A DNA stretch of 64,000 nucleotides from Zymoseptoria tritici IPO323 (taxonomy: Eukaryota; Ascomycota; Dothideomycetes; Mycosphaerellales; Mycosphaerellaceae): positions 1,178,001 to 1,242,000 of the forward strand of contig NC_018216.1 of the NCBI RefSeq assembly GCF_000219625.1, written 5' to 3'. Position numbers and translations under genes: made by a program. The notes below the pieces were generated by a model. The model saw only the letters and a program-made list of their open reading frames with translations, made no database searches and was not told the origin of the DNA. Every line of letters starts with the position of its first letter. The first letter of the stretch is position 1. Positions 55,681 through 64,000 of this stretch are shown here, piece after piece.

Positions 55681-56284
55681 TCAGCCTGCGGGAATGTAGC
55701 CGATTTGGACGAGGAACTCCTTGGAGAAATTTCGCGCGCGTAGTTCGACTTCTCTGCAGTCGGCTGCGAAGGTGCCTGGCCCACTCTTGAGGACTTCAGC
55801 AAGGCCCCAGTCGCGTCTGACTCGATAGTAGACAGACGTCAAACCACCTTTGGACCGCTGACCAAACGTGTCGGCGAAGCGGTCTTCGATCTCCGGCCAG
55901 CTGAGGTCTCGCATGATGCGCGCGTACATGATGAAGAACTTCTGCTCCTCGCTGTAAGAAGGTCGTGGGGCACGAGGCTTCCTCGTCATGGGATCGGACG
56001 GCGACCACGGCGGACTCGCGCCCGCTGCATCGACGCGGTAGCTCGAGAATGGCACGTGCTGTGGCTGCAGAGGAGGAGTATACTCCGAGGGCTGCACCCG
56101 CACGTAGGAATTTTCAGATGCCTGCAACGGGCCCGACGCAGATGCACTCGGGGAGAAACACGGCGATGATGAAGACGCGAACCCATCCGCACTTGGCGGC
56201 CCGCCCGTCACCGCGAACGACTCCTTACGTCCTGGCGCCCCGCTGTTGCTGCTGCTGCCCGCCGGCCGGGAATAGTCTGGCTGC

Positions 56285-56316
<32 letters not shown>

Positions 56317-56412
56317 TTGGGCGACCGTCTCGGGAGTTGATAGGAGGAGATGAATTGGTATCCTGCCCGAACGTTCGCTTTGCCGACCGGGTCCTTGTTC
56401 ATCGGCGTCCAT
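55681..56412 (-). CDS. Polyglutamine protein with a Myb-like/helical C-terminal domain
   Basis: A single minus-strand exon of 243 residues from the ATG at 56412. A pure polyglutamine run (about residues 32-44, one Arg interruption) is followed by Ser/Pro-rich disordered sequence to about residue 150. The C-terminal ordered region starts with RPSYSEEQKFFIMYARIMRD and goes on LSWPEIEDRFADTFGQRSKG, LTSVYYRVRRDWGLAEVLKS. Its helix-Trp-turn pattern (SW..IEDRFA..FG.RSKGGLTSVYYRVR) resembles a SANT/Myb DNA-binding fold as found in small uncharacterised ascomycete regulators (family assignment from memory). A regulatory, probably nuclear role is an inference. Confidence 0.75.
56278..56318. repeat. 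CAG/CTG trinucleotide repeat coding polyglutamine
   Basis: CTG units on the plus strand (CAG on the coding minus strand), with one TCG/CGA interruption, encode the polyglutamine tract of the Myb-like protein. The longest pure run is nine to ten units. Confidence 0.85.
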
Positions 56413-59400
56413 TTCTTCAGGACGATGACACTAAGGAACGAGAATGTCTTCGGTCGGCAATCAGCAACCGATCGAATCCATTTGAACCCGCGAGACCGTT
56501 TGACAAGGTTCTTCGTGCTGCCGAGCCTTGGTGTGCACAACGAAAGTACCGCGCGCGACGTGTAACCTGCGAGTGCTGTGGAGTGTGTTCAGTTGGGGAA
56601 TCAACCCCGGCGGGCTTCCAGACTAGGTGCAAGATGTGGGATTCGGGGCTTGTCAGATTGGGCCGCACAGGACGAGGAGGATTCACTATGAGGGGGGACC
56701 CAGAGTAGTGTTTCACGTTTTTTCAAGCACGTGCATACGTAGTCGGCATCGAAGCTCGAGGCGGATCGAATGAATAGTGCTGCTTAGTGCTGTTCCAGCC
56801 ACTCTGGCGGTCTATTCAATTTCGGCTGAGCTGTATAAGCACTGACAGTTTACGACTAGAACAGCAGCGGCGACCCTGTCGGGCTGCTTCCGAAGACTGG
56901 TTGCTGTGAAGAATAGCCCTGCCATCGCCTGCATCTTCACATCGAAAGATGGGATCTTAGATCCTCCACTTGCCTGACCTTGTTTGGGCCTAGACCACCG
57001 CGTGAGCGGTCATTCGAGAAAGCTTTGGCTTTCCCTTCGCGGCAGACAACTTGGGTCCTCCTAGTGTCGAGCCTATGGACAAGAGACCATCTGCATCTTG
57101 CCGCGTGCCTGGAACCTTTGTCGCGTCAATGCATCGATGATGGGTAGGCACGGAACGTTTTGTTCCATGGTGACTGTGAAACATGGTCTGGTCGTCAGAT
57201 CAGACCTGGCTAAGGTCGGGCCTGGCTACCGTGTGTCGTTCAATCCGCCATTGAACGTTGATATGGACAGCGAACGATTCGCATTGTGTTGCTACATGCT
57301 TCACCGGCATCATTGTTGTTGTGGGGCGCAGTCAAGCAACGGTCAGGCGCACAGTAGTCTCCAGCGGACAACTGATTTGTCTCGAAGCTCTGACATGCTC
57401 GTCGGGGTCACTCCGAGATGATAGAACCACGCCATGCGAGGATCCGCTCAGATACAGTGGGGACGCGGCAACATGCCACCGACTCGAGCTCCCCAACAAT
57501 CGCCTGTCGGCGCTCGGCATATCCGCGCATGGTTCGCTATGGGGAGGGATGGTTGGTCGTAGAGGATCCAGAGCTTTGTGCATCAGCGATGCTACCAGCG
57601 GATGTGGTCGATGAAGTCGTCGATGCACAGCCAGATGGCGATCTGACCGACTCCCCGACAGAATCCGGACTTCTGTCCGACTGTGTCAACATCACTATTG
57701 AATCACGTGGCAACGTCGATTCCCGTACTATTCTACGATGGACACTGGACACTTTCTCCATTCTCGGATCTCACCTCGCTATCCCAAGAGCATGCACATG
57801 CAACCTCGCCCTGCCAAGAATTTCAGCCTCGCGAGTCGCGGCAGTAGTTGAAAACATCCTCCTCCGCCCTGTGCTGACTCCATCAAGAGGCCTGGCAACA
57901 TGGAAATTCAGATGTGGTCACTGTCCGGTCTCTTCTGGACGGTCGTACCTCTATATTCATTGATGGGAATGCGTCACGGCTTTCCTCCAACACAGCGGAC
58001 ATAAAGCCGACAAGGTACAGTCGCATTGCGCATTGCGCAGCCGGTCGTCACTAGCCTTTTCGGCACCTTGAACACCGCTCATCACTGGCTAGAAAACGAT
58101 TGCACCCACAAGCATATATGTACCTCGGATTTCTCTCTCGTTGGCTCCTTTTGGGCTGTGGATTCAGCTACGACATCGGATTGGCCTTAACAAGGATACT
58201 GCCAAAAACAGTGGATTCCGAAGGGCTGCAGAAGACGTCCGGCGGTGGGTCTCACTGCGCCGCAATCCTGCGGCATCAATCAAATCACGCGATAGAAGGC
58301 CACCGTGGCGGTCGAAACGGTATCGCAGATGAAGTCGACGGCACTTGGTCGCACAGCAGCAGCATCACACTCACTTCCCTGCTTATCATTCTAGGGCTTC
58401 GGCGACTCACGGCCGTGCCGGAACCTCATTGACACCACTTCCGTAGAACACGCCAGCGATGGTGGACCACGCCTTCGGCCTTCGGCAACGCGCAGAGCTC
58501 GGCATTGCGACAGCAATCAGCATCGTATCTGATCATTCTGATGGTTGCTCCAGCCTGTACCGTCAGAGCGGTTCAGCGGAGGAGCTTGTGCTTCATGCAT
58601 GCCGACCCTCGACCGGACCCGCATTCGACGCCCGCAATTCATTTTCTATGCTTTTCTGGGATTACGAGACCGGCATCTGTGAAAGTCCGCCTCCGCCGCC
58701 TGCTGGCGTGAAGCGAGCTGTTCTCTACAAGCATGTGCACACACGAGCCAACGATGATAGGATTCGGTCTACGGTAGCTTTCGCAAAGGTACTGTCTTGC
58801 TGGAAGCTCCAAACTCAACTGAATGACCTGACGTGGGAATAAGGCCATAATGGCTACAGTCAAACATTACACAGTGGCGCGAGGGAACATGAGGATCTCA
58901 TACCCGCGAGTTCACTCGTCTCAATAACATCGAGTTCACTTGTCTCAATAACATCTACCTGTGTGCTGTGTCAACAACGTGCCCCATACAAGTGTCTATG
59001 ACCGAGGGACCGACATGTCGTCTTCGGCTCCGTAACCGAACCGACGATCAATGAACGTATTTTGACACAGCCAGCGCCTATCAGCCTTTTAAGCCTAGCC
59101 CTAGCGGGTTCCCTCAGAAGTATATCTCGATGGATCGGACTTCACATCATAGATTCACAAAGTGATGATGAAGAAACAGTGCCCAAAGCGCAGGAGCAGA
59201 TGAACACGTGGCTTTCGTTTGGTCGCGCAAACACGACCGCATGCAGAAGGCAAGACATGCATGGCCCAGCCGTAACACAAATACATTCTGCCAGCCACAG
59301 GGCGAATGCCCTGACACACGAAGTACATCGACGATATATGTTGCGATTCAGATCAGATCTCGTTGTCTACCGCCAGTGTTCACCAGGACCGTACATGGTC

Positions 59401-59443
59401 ACCAAAATTGCTGCATCCGAACGACTCCCACACTCGCTCGACT
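56413..59443. other. Gene-poor region, 3.0 kb
   Basis: The longest ATG frames are 57418-57963 (181 codons, plus) and 58459-58842 (127 codons, plus). Neither has a recognisable domain, splice context or clear start, and I do not call them as genes. A 24-bp tandem duplication lies at 58908-58955, and the heptamer GCATTGC repeats at about 58024-58037. No tRNA was found. The region could be decayed sequence, long regulatory DNA or hold non-coding transcripts. Confidence 0.45.
58908..58955. repeat. 24-bp tandem duplication
   Basis: Two adjacent 24-bp copies, 58908-58931 and 58932-58955, differ by a single C/T. This is a recent small duplication in non-coding DNA. Confidence 0.9.
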
Positions 59444-60766
59444 CTAGATGTACGATACTTTCACGCCCATCCCGACCGTCTGCTTGACCTTCCCCCAACT
59501 GTTCTCTAGCGTACGCTTCAATTTATCTCGCAGATCTCGCCGCGCGAGGACGAGCACGAAAGCCAGCACGAACATCATGAATCGCATCAGCGCCATGTTT
59601 GTTCCTGTGACGCTGCGGCTCGCCTGTAGCACCATCTGCTGGAGATTGGACAGTGCTAGTGATGCGCGGTTGTACAATGTCGGAGTGACAGTCCGAGCCT
59701 TCTTTTGAGGTTTCGCAGGTGGTTTCGGAGTCGATTGTGCGGGGGAACCCTGGGTCGTGGGTTTGCCATTCGCGGTGTTACCATTACCATTCAATGCGCG
59801 TGACGATGGAGCAGCGGTTGCAGCAGATGAAGCGCGGGCTGCCTTCTCGGCTTCGGCTGCCTGCTTCATCTCTACGTCTCTTCGTTCCTGGTCTTTGCGT
59901 CTGGCCTCTTCGCGCTCCTTCTGCTCTTCCATCTCGCGCTCTCGCAGTTCTTCCAGTTCACGCTCACGTTGGGCGGTACCGTCCTTTTCGTCCTTCAAGC
60001 TAGCCAGCGCGTGCAGAAACGCTTCGCGGCGCTCGTCATCGAGCATGTCGTTCATCTCGATGAAGGTCTGCGCGTAGTCCAATTCGTTGTTGGCTGGCAG
60101 CACGTGCAGAGTGTACAGCTCCAGGATCTTCAGACGTGTGGTCAATTCCTTCGGCGAAGATGTTCCAGTCGACATGGGCGTGGGAATGCCTTCCTGCATG
60201 AAGGCCATCTGCGCCGCATCGGCTGATGCAGATAGATATGCCTCCAGACGCTGCTGGTTTAATGTCTGATCTTGCATGTGTCCCAACAGCAGCGTGGCCA
60301 AGTTCACAACCACGTCCGGATCAACATCTCCCTCACTTCCTCCATACCCGTGCTTGACCACATCTTCCCAGATTGATCCTTCGCGCGCTTTCGTCGCTAA
60401 TTGTCTCCATCGTGTTGATCCGAACGAGTTCTTTCCTTCCTCCGCGCCCAAGTCGATGATGGCATGTATCAAGCTCAAGTAGAATACCCACACCTTTGTC
60501 CTTGTACCCTTGTTGCTCTGCGCGATCGGCGCTGCTCCTGTCTCTCCATCCGCGCTTCCATTCGCCGATTGTTGAGGAGTCACTATCGGTTCGAGAACTT
60601 CCAGAGCCTCCTTGAAGCGCTTGGTCAGGTATAGCTGGGTGGCCTGCTTGTAGGTTCTGACGATAAGCGAAGCCGTGGTGCGCGACCGCGAGAGGGACGA
60701 GATCGAGCTCGAGAGATACTGTGAGTCCAGTGAGTCCTGATACGTGACTGTTCCGGTGGTAGCCAT
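59444..60766 (-). CDS. pex26: Pex26-like tail-anchored peroxin (probable)
   Basis: A single exon of 440 residues from an ATG start. The N-terminal half is helical and conserved-looking: TYKQATQLYLTKRFKEALEV, KVWVFYLSLIHAIIDLGAEE, WRQLATKAREGSIWEDVVKH and VVVNLATLLLGHMQDQTLNQ. A Glu/Arg/Lys coiled-coil stretch (about 275-320) and an Ala/Pro/Thr-rich linker follow, then a membrane segment (MALMRFMMFVLAFVLVLA, about 392-409) and a short basic tail. This layout fits the filamentous-fungal Pex26 peroxin that anchors the Pex1-Pex6 AAA complex on the peroxisome, and the IDLGAEEG and NLATLLL motifs match what I remember of it. Another tail-anchored TPR-like protein cannot be excluded. Confidence 0.65.
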   Translation of the reverse strand: MATTGTVTYQDSLDSQYLSSSISSLSRSRTTASLIVRTYKQATQLYLTKRFKEALEVLEPIVTPQQSANGSADGETGAAPIAQSNKGTRTKVWVFYLSLIHAIIDLGAEEGKNSFGSTRWRQLATKAREGSIWEDVVKHGYGGSEGDVDPDVVVNLATLLLGHMQDQTLNQQRLEAYLSASADAAQMAFMQEGIPTPMSTGTSSPKELTTRLKILELYTLHVLPANNELDYAQTFIEMNDMLDDERREAFLHALASLKDEKDGTAQRERELEELREREMEEQKEREEARRKDQERRDVEMKQAAEAEKAARASSAATAAPSSRALNGNGNTANGKPTTQGSPAQSTPKPPAKPQKKARTVTPTLYNRASLALSNLQQMVLQASRSVTGTNMALMRFMMFVLAFVLVLARRDLRDKLKRTLENSWGKVKQTVGMGVKVSYI

Positions 60767-61371
60767 GTCTGAGCGAATTGTCGAATGACGGTATCGTGTC
60801 GCGCGTGTGAGTGTGAGAGCTTGGATGTTGAGGTGGTGCGGGTCATGTGAGAGCCGAGGCCCTGGATGAAACGCGTTTTCCGCGTCGACCTCATCATGCC
60901 ATACATGAAGAACTCAAACAAATTCACTGACAACTCTACACAAGAGGCATTGATACGAGCACCATCAATGAGTACGTCGCTATTGTTACATTGATCTATC
61001 AGCATACGAGAGCACCTGGTCTGAGTAAGCCCGTCCGCCATCGCTGCTCATCACATTTCCGTGAGACATTGGGCATTCTGGCAAACTTCCACCACCGCCT
61101 CATCCAGCAGCTATTCTTGTCATCGACCGGTAGATTCACCAGCAAACACGCACATGCGTTGACACGGCGCTCGGCGCATGGTGGTCGCAGAGACTCTCAT
61201 CAGCCAAAGCAAGTCTGCTCTCGCTCATTATCCTCACCTGCTCTTCCCTCGTCAAGCTGGTCTATTACCAGACTCCTTCCACGTCTACTTCCCTTTCTCT
61301 CCACAACACACTCGACTACTGAGCATATACCGAGCATTGCTTCCACCGATAAGGCGAGGAATACCGCCAGC
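60767..61371. other. Divergent promoter and PARN leader
   Basis: It lies between the pex26 and PARN start codons. The PARN frame is open from 60991 without any ATG until 61372. An out-of-frame ATG at 61178 opens a frame that overlaps the PARN start and ends at 61453; if it is transcribed it would be an overlapping upstream ORF. Confidence 0.5.
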
Positions 61372-63129
61372 ATGGACGTCGACAAAACCTCATTCTACCC
61401 GCTTCTGCTGGACATCCTCACCGACATCTCCGATGCAGCCTTCGTCACCATAGATCTCGAGCTCTCCGGCATTCCCACCAAGGACCCTGCCGCCGGTAAA
61501 CCTACCCTTCAACAGCGATACTTGGAAACGAAGGAAGCAGCTGAGCGGTATCAGATACTGCAAATCGGCATTACCTGCGTGGAGCAAGATGCCTCAAGTG
61601 GCAAATACGTTCTGAAGCCTTACAACTTCGACCTCAGTCCAGTGATCAATGAGCGCGGATTGGACGTCGAGCGGATCTTCTCCTATCAATCTGGAGCAGC
61701 CGAGTTCCTTCTCAAGGTGGGATTTGACATGGGCCGTCCGTTTACACATGGCGTTCCATACTTATCTCGCGCCGAGTCAAAAACTGCGCGGGAGAAGTTC
61801 GTGAAGAGGAATGATCGAGGTGCCGTGGCAGACATTGCAATCAAGCCTACCGAAGTCGAGTCCTTGGCCTTTCTGGCTCGTGTCAGGTCGCAAGTAGACG
61901 AATGGGTGGCGTCCACCTCTATGAAAACGCCGGAGTATCTGAATATTGTGCCTTTCGACTCAGACAACGTAAGCAATGAGCAGAAGCAGGAAGAGCTGTC
62001 ACGTTTCGAGAAGCGTCTGGTCCATCAAATTGTCCGCGCGGAGTACCCTGAGCTCACGACTATCAGTCGGCGAGGTATGATTCAGGTTATCAAATTTGAC
62101 CAGGAGCGAGAAGATCGGATTGCCGAGGGACGCAAGCGTGATCTCGAGGAACGCATTGCCCGTCAGAAGGGCTTTAGGTGGATCATCGATGCTATGCATG
62201 GTGGTAACATCACCAGCCTTGATTTGCGGGAATGCGCGAGGGATAGCGTGACAGGAGAGTACATCTTTGTCAACATGGATGACATGAAGGGACAGTTCCA
62301 CCGTGCACAAGCATTGCTGAGGAACAATCCGAAGGTCCTGGTCGGCCACAACTGCTTCCTCGACTTGGTCTACATCTACCGCACCTTCATCGGCACCCTC
62401 CCAGACACCGTCGAGGAGTTTCAGAGAAAGCTTCACAAGCTTTGGCCCGTCATCGTGGACACCAAGTACATGTCAACGCACAATTGCGGTGACATCAGTC
62501 CAGCTAGCTCGCTTGAGCAAATTGCCGAGCAGTTGAGCGCTTTCCAGACCCCCGGCGTTGAGGTCGACCCTCAGCACTCGAAATATACAGATCTCGCTGC
62601 CTTCCACGAGGCCGGATACGACAGCTTCCTCACGGCTCAGGTGGCGGTGCGGCTATCTGCGAAGCTGGAACGTGAAGGCGCCTACGTGGATGACGATGCA
62701 CACGGGGCTGAGCTGAAGGACGGTATGGCGGCTGTGAAGTTGACGGAGAAGGCACTCGACCATCAGAGCGCAGCGAACGGATCGAAAGCAAATGAACAGC
62801 AGGTCAATGGACAGGCGGATGGGACAGACAGTCTTAGAGAGGCAAACGGCTTCACTCCGTCCGTCCCTGGGCACAAGTGGAAGCGAACGGGTGAGCCGAC
62901 GCTGGAGGCTGCGCCAGAAGGAGACTTCTTCGAGTACGATCCCACGGACCGCAAGCCTCGCGGGCAGTCCATCGGCACGACCATTCCGGGTGGAATGCCT
63001 CGCTTTGGCAGCGACTTCTGGCGCGTCTACGGCAACAAGCTCCGCGTGTTCGGCACGCAAGAAGGCGTGTGTGTGCTCGATGCTTCGGCTGAGTGGCCAA
63101 CTTCGGACGAGGGAGGTGTTGAGGTCTGA
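61372..63129 (+). CDS. PARN-type poly(A)-specific ribonuclease (CAF1 family, DEDD)
   Basis: A single exon of 585 residues from the first ATG, in the context CAGCATGGAC. The CAF1 nuclease domain starts at once: FVTIDLELSG gives the first two acidic residues (D28, E30). VGHNCFLDLVYIYRTF supplies the third (D331) and FHEAGYDSFLTAQV the last pair (H412, D417), so it is a complete DEDDh active site. Between them is the inserted R3H-like region (LVHQIVRAEYPEL; RGMIQVIKFDQERE), which is diagnostic of PARN rather than Pop2. A less conserved C-terminus ends in FWRVYGNKLRVFGTQEGVC. The enzyme would shorten poly(A) or oligo(A) tails of mRNAs and small RNAs. It is convergent with twinfilin. Confidence 0.93.
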   Translation: MDVDKTSFYPLLLDILTDISDAAFVTIDLELSGIPTKDPAAGKPTLQQRYLETKEAAERYQILQIGITCVEQDASSGKYVLKPYNFDLSPVINERGLDVERIFSYQSGAAEFLLKVGFDMGRPFTHGVPYLSRAESKTAREKFVKRNDRGAVADIAIKPTEVESLAFLARVRSQVDEWVASTSMKTPEYLNIVPFDSDNVSNEQKQEELSRFEKRLVHQIVRAEYPELTTISRRGMIQVIKFDQEREDRIAEGRKRDLEERIARQKGFRWIIDAMHGGNITSLDLRECARDSVTGEYIFVNMDDMKGQFHRAQALLRNNPKVLVGHNCFLDLVYIYRTFIGTLPDTVEEFQRKLHKLWPVIVDTKYMSTHNCGDISPASSLEQIAEQLSAFQTPGVEVDPQHSKYTDLAAFHEAGYDSFLTAQVAVRLSAKLEREGAYVDDDAHGAELKDGMAAVKLTEKALDHQSAANGSKANEQQVNGQADGTDSLREANGFTPSVPGHKWKRTGEPTLEAAPEGDFFEYDPTDRKPRGQSIGTTIPGGMPRFGSDFWRVYGNKLRVFGTQEGVCVLDASAEWPTSDEGGVEV

Positions 63130-63336
63130 GGAGGTTTCGATCCGGTGTGCTGCGAGCATGAGAAAAGTTGCGCTGTCTCTCCCCCAAGAAGGAGAACCGA
63201 AAGCGTTCGATTTGAGTTGTGTGCTGCTTAGCCATCGAGTAGGTGCGAGCAATCCTAGGCAGAGCTGCATTCATCTCAACAACCCAAAACTTCTGTTCCT
63301 ATTCTGTTCTCTATCGTAATGCTCCGTCGTGATTTA
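63130..63336. terminator. Convergent 3' flanks of PARN and twinfilin
   Basis: Only 207 bp separate the two stop codons, so both transcripts must end within or across this stretch. No strong polyadenylation signal can be singled out. Confidence 0.3.
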
Positions 63337-64000
63337 TCATCGCTTACCAGGCCTCTTCGGTCTGGCGAACCCACTGCTCGGTTTCGTCTCAGCAGCCGCT
63401 GGTTCAGCGCCGGTCTCTCCACCACCTCCCAGCATCTCCGCTGTAATCTCACTCGGCTCCGTCGCCTCCAGCGACTTCGAAACCACAATTTGTGCGTCCC
63501 TCTCCGCCACAATCCTCGTCCAACTTTTACTCGTGCTGTAAATCATCCTCTCCTTAATCTTGGACCCCGTTGGACACGTATAAATGAACAGAATATTCGC
63601 CTCCGATCCTGCTGCCGCCGCTGGGTGCGAGTAGAATGTGTATCTCGGCTCGTCCTTCGCGATCAAACCCGCCACGCTCTCCGGCTGCACCGAGTCCACT
63701 GAAGAATCCAACTGCAGCGTCTCGTTCGGTAGCACGTACTTCAACGATACCAGTGTTCCTCGACACCCTTCCTCTTTCAGCGACTGTAGTGCCTCCAACA
63801 CGCCTTCTCCTGTTGGCACATTGACTTTACTGCTCACATGTCCGCGGCGTGTACTCGTTCCCTGCGACTCTTGTGCCTCTGCATCTTTGACACCTGCTAG
63901 TCCGGCTTCTTCCTCCGTCAACGGCGCAGAGAGCTTCTCGTGCTGCTCATGTTTCGCCCAGCCCTTCGCCGTGAGTTCGTCGAGTTCAGTCGCAAACAAC
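63337..64000 (-). CDS. twf1: Twinfilin, C-terminal part (truncated by the right edge)
   Basis: The minus-strand frame enters at the right edge and reaches its stop at 63337-63339; 220 full codons are visible and there is no ATG near the edge, so the N-terminus lies outside. Marks of the second ADF-H domain are GVLEALQSLKEEGCRGTLVS, KYVLPNETLQL, YTFYSHP, ILFIYTCPTGSKIKERMIYS and SKSWTRIVAER. The Gly/Ala/Pro-rich tail ends ARPKRPGKR, the basic C-terminal tail typical of twinfilins. Twinfilin binds ADP-actin monomers and capping protein and promotes filament turnover at cortical actin patches. Confidence 0.9.
   Translation of the reverse strand, partial: LFATELDELTAKGWAKHEQHEKLSAPLTEEEAGLAGVKDAEAQESQGTSTRRGHVSSKVNVPTGEGVLEALQSLKEEGCRGTLVSLKYVLPNETLQLDSSVDSVQPESVAGLIAKDEPRYTFYSHPAAAAGSEANILFIYTCPTGSKIKERMIYSTSKSWTRIVAERDAQIVVSKSLEATEPSEITAEMLGGGGETGAEPAAAETKPSSGFARPKRPGKR

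Noticed and set aside
57418..57963. 181-codon ATG frame on the plus strand
   Set aside because: There is no recognisable domain, and the composition is close to what the base content would give; noted only in the gap description.

Overview
This window looks like nuclear chromosomal DNA of a filamentous ascomycete, most likely a Dothideomycete (inference from protein flavour, not from a search). The genes are single copy and broken by introns of about 48 to 75 bp with GT..AG ends and CTAAC/CTGAC branch points. The gene set includes complex I 9.5 kDa subunit, Wbp1, Doa10, conventional myosin II and a siderophore acyltransferase of the Aspergillus type. I see no bacterial, viral or transposon genes, no CRISPR array, and no tRNA or rRNA.

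Layout, left to right. (1) 1-4163, minus: a giant Ser/Pro-rich protein running off the left edge. (2) 5476-7173, plus: hydroxyornithine acyltransferase for siderophores. (3) 7661-8332 and 9044-10321, plus: two tandem, diverged copies of an unrecognised tail-anchored membrane protein family. (4) 10623-12090, minus, and 12334-12685, plus: OST subunit Wbp1 divergent from the three-exon complex I 9.5 kDa subunit. (5) 13355-18318, minus: a 1636-residue membrane protein full of Ala/Ser repeats. (6) 19171-20276, plus: secreted fasciclin protein; 20381-20833, minus: small hypothetical. (7) 21435-26804, plus: Doa10 ERAD ubiquitin ligase. (8) 27219-27861, minus, and 28031-28678, plus: mitoribosomal mL60 and TRAPP subunit Trs20 sharing a 169-bp promoter. 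(9) 28679-34672: gene-poor, with one acidic hypothetical protein at 30993-31994. (10) 34673-38911, minus: large AlkB-like dioxygenase with two zinc-ribbon-like clusters. (11) 40299-43967, minus: Red1/ZFC3H1-type zinc-finger protein with a 12-nt microexon. (12) 44701-51995, plus: myosin II heavy chain. (13) 52248-53582, minus: inositol polyphosphate 5-phosphatase; 54006-55151, plus: Iwr1. (14) 55681-56412, minus: polyglutamine Myb-like protein, then a gene-poor 3 kb. (15) 59444-60766, minus: Pex26-like peroxin; 61372-63129, plus: PARN-type deadenylase; 63337-64000, minus: C-terminal part of twinfilin.

Most genes are housekeeping and do not form one pathway. Themes that recur are ER and membrane quality control (Wbp1, Doa10, Trs20, 5-phosphatase), actin (myosin II, twinfilin) and nuclear RNA (Red1-like protein, PARN, Iwr1, possibly the AlkB-like enzyme). 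The parts that look least described are the tandem tail-anchored paralogues, the multidomain AlkB-like protein, the Ala/Ser repeat protein, and a degenerate 33-bp repeat at 39676-39851 between the dioxygenase and the Red1-like gene.
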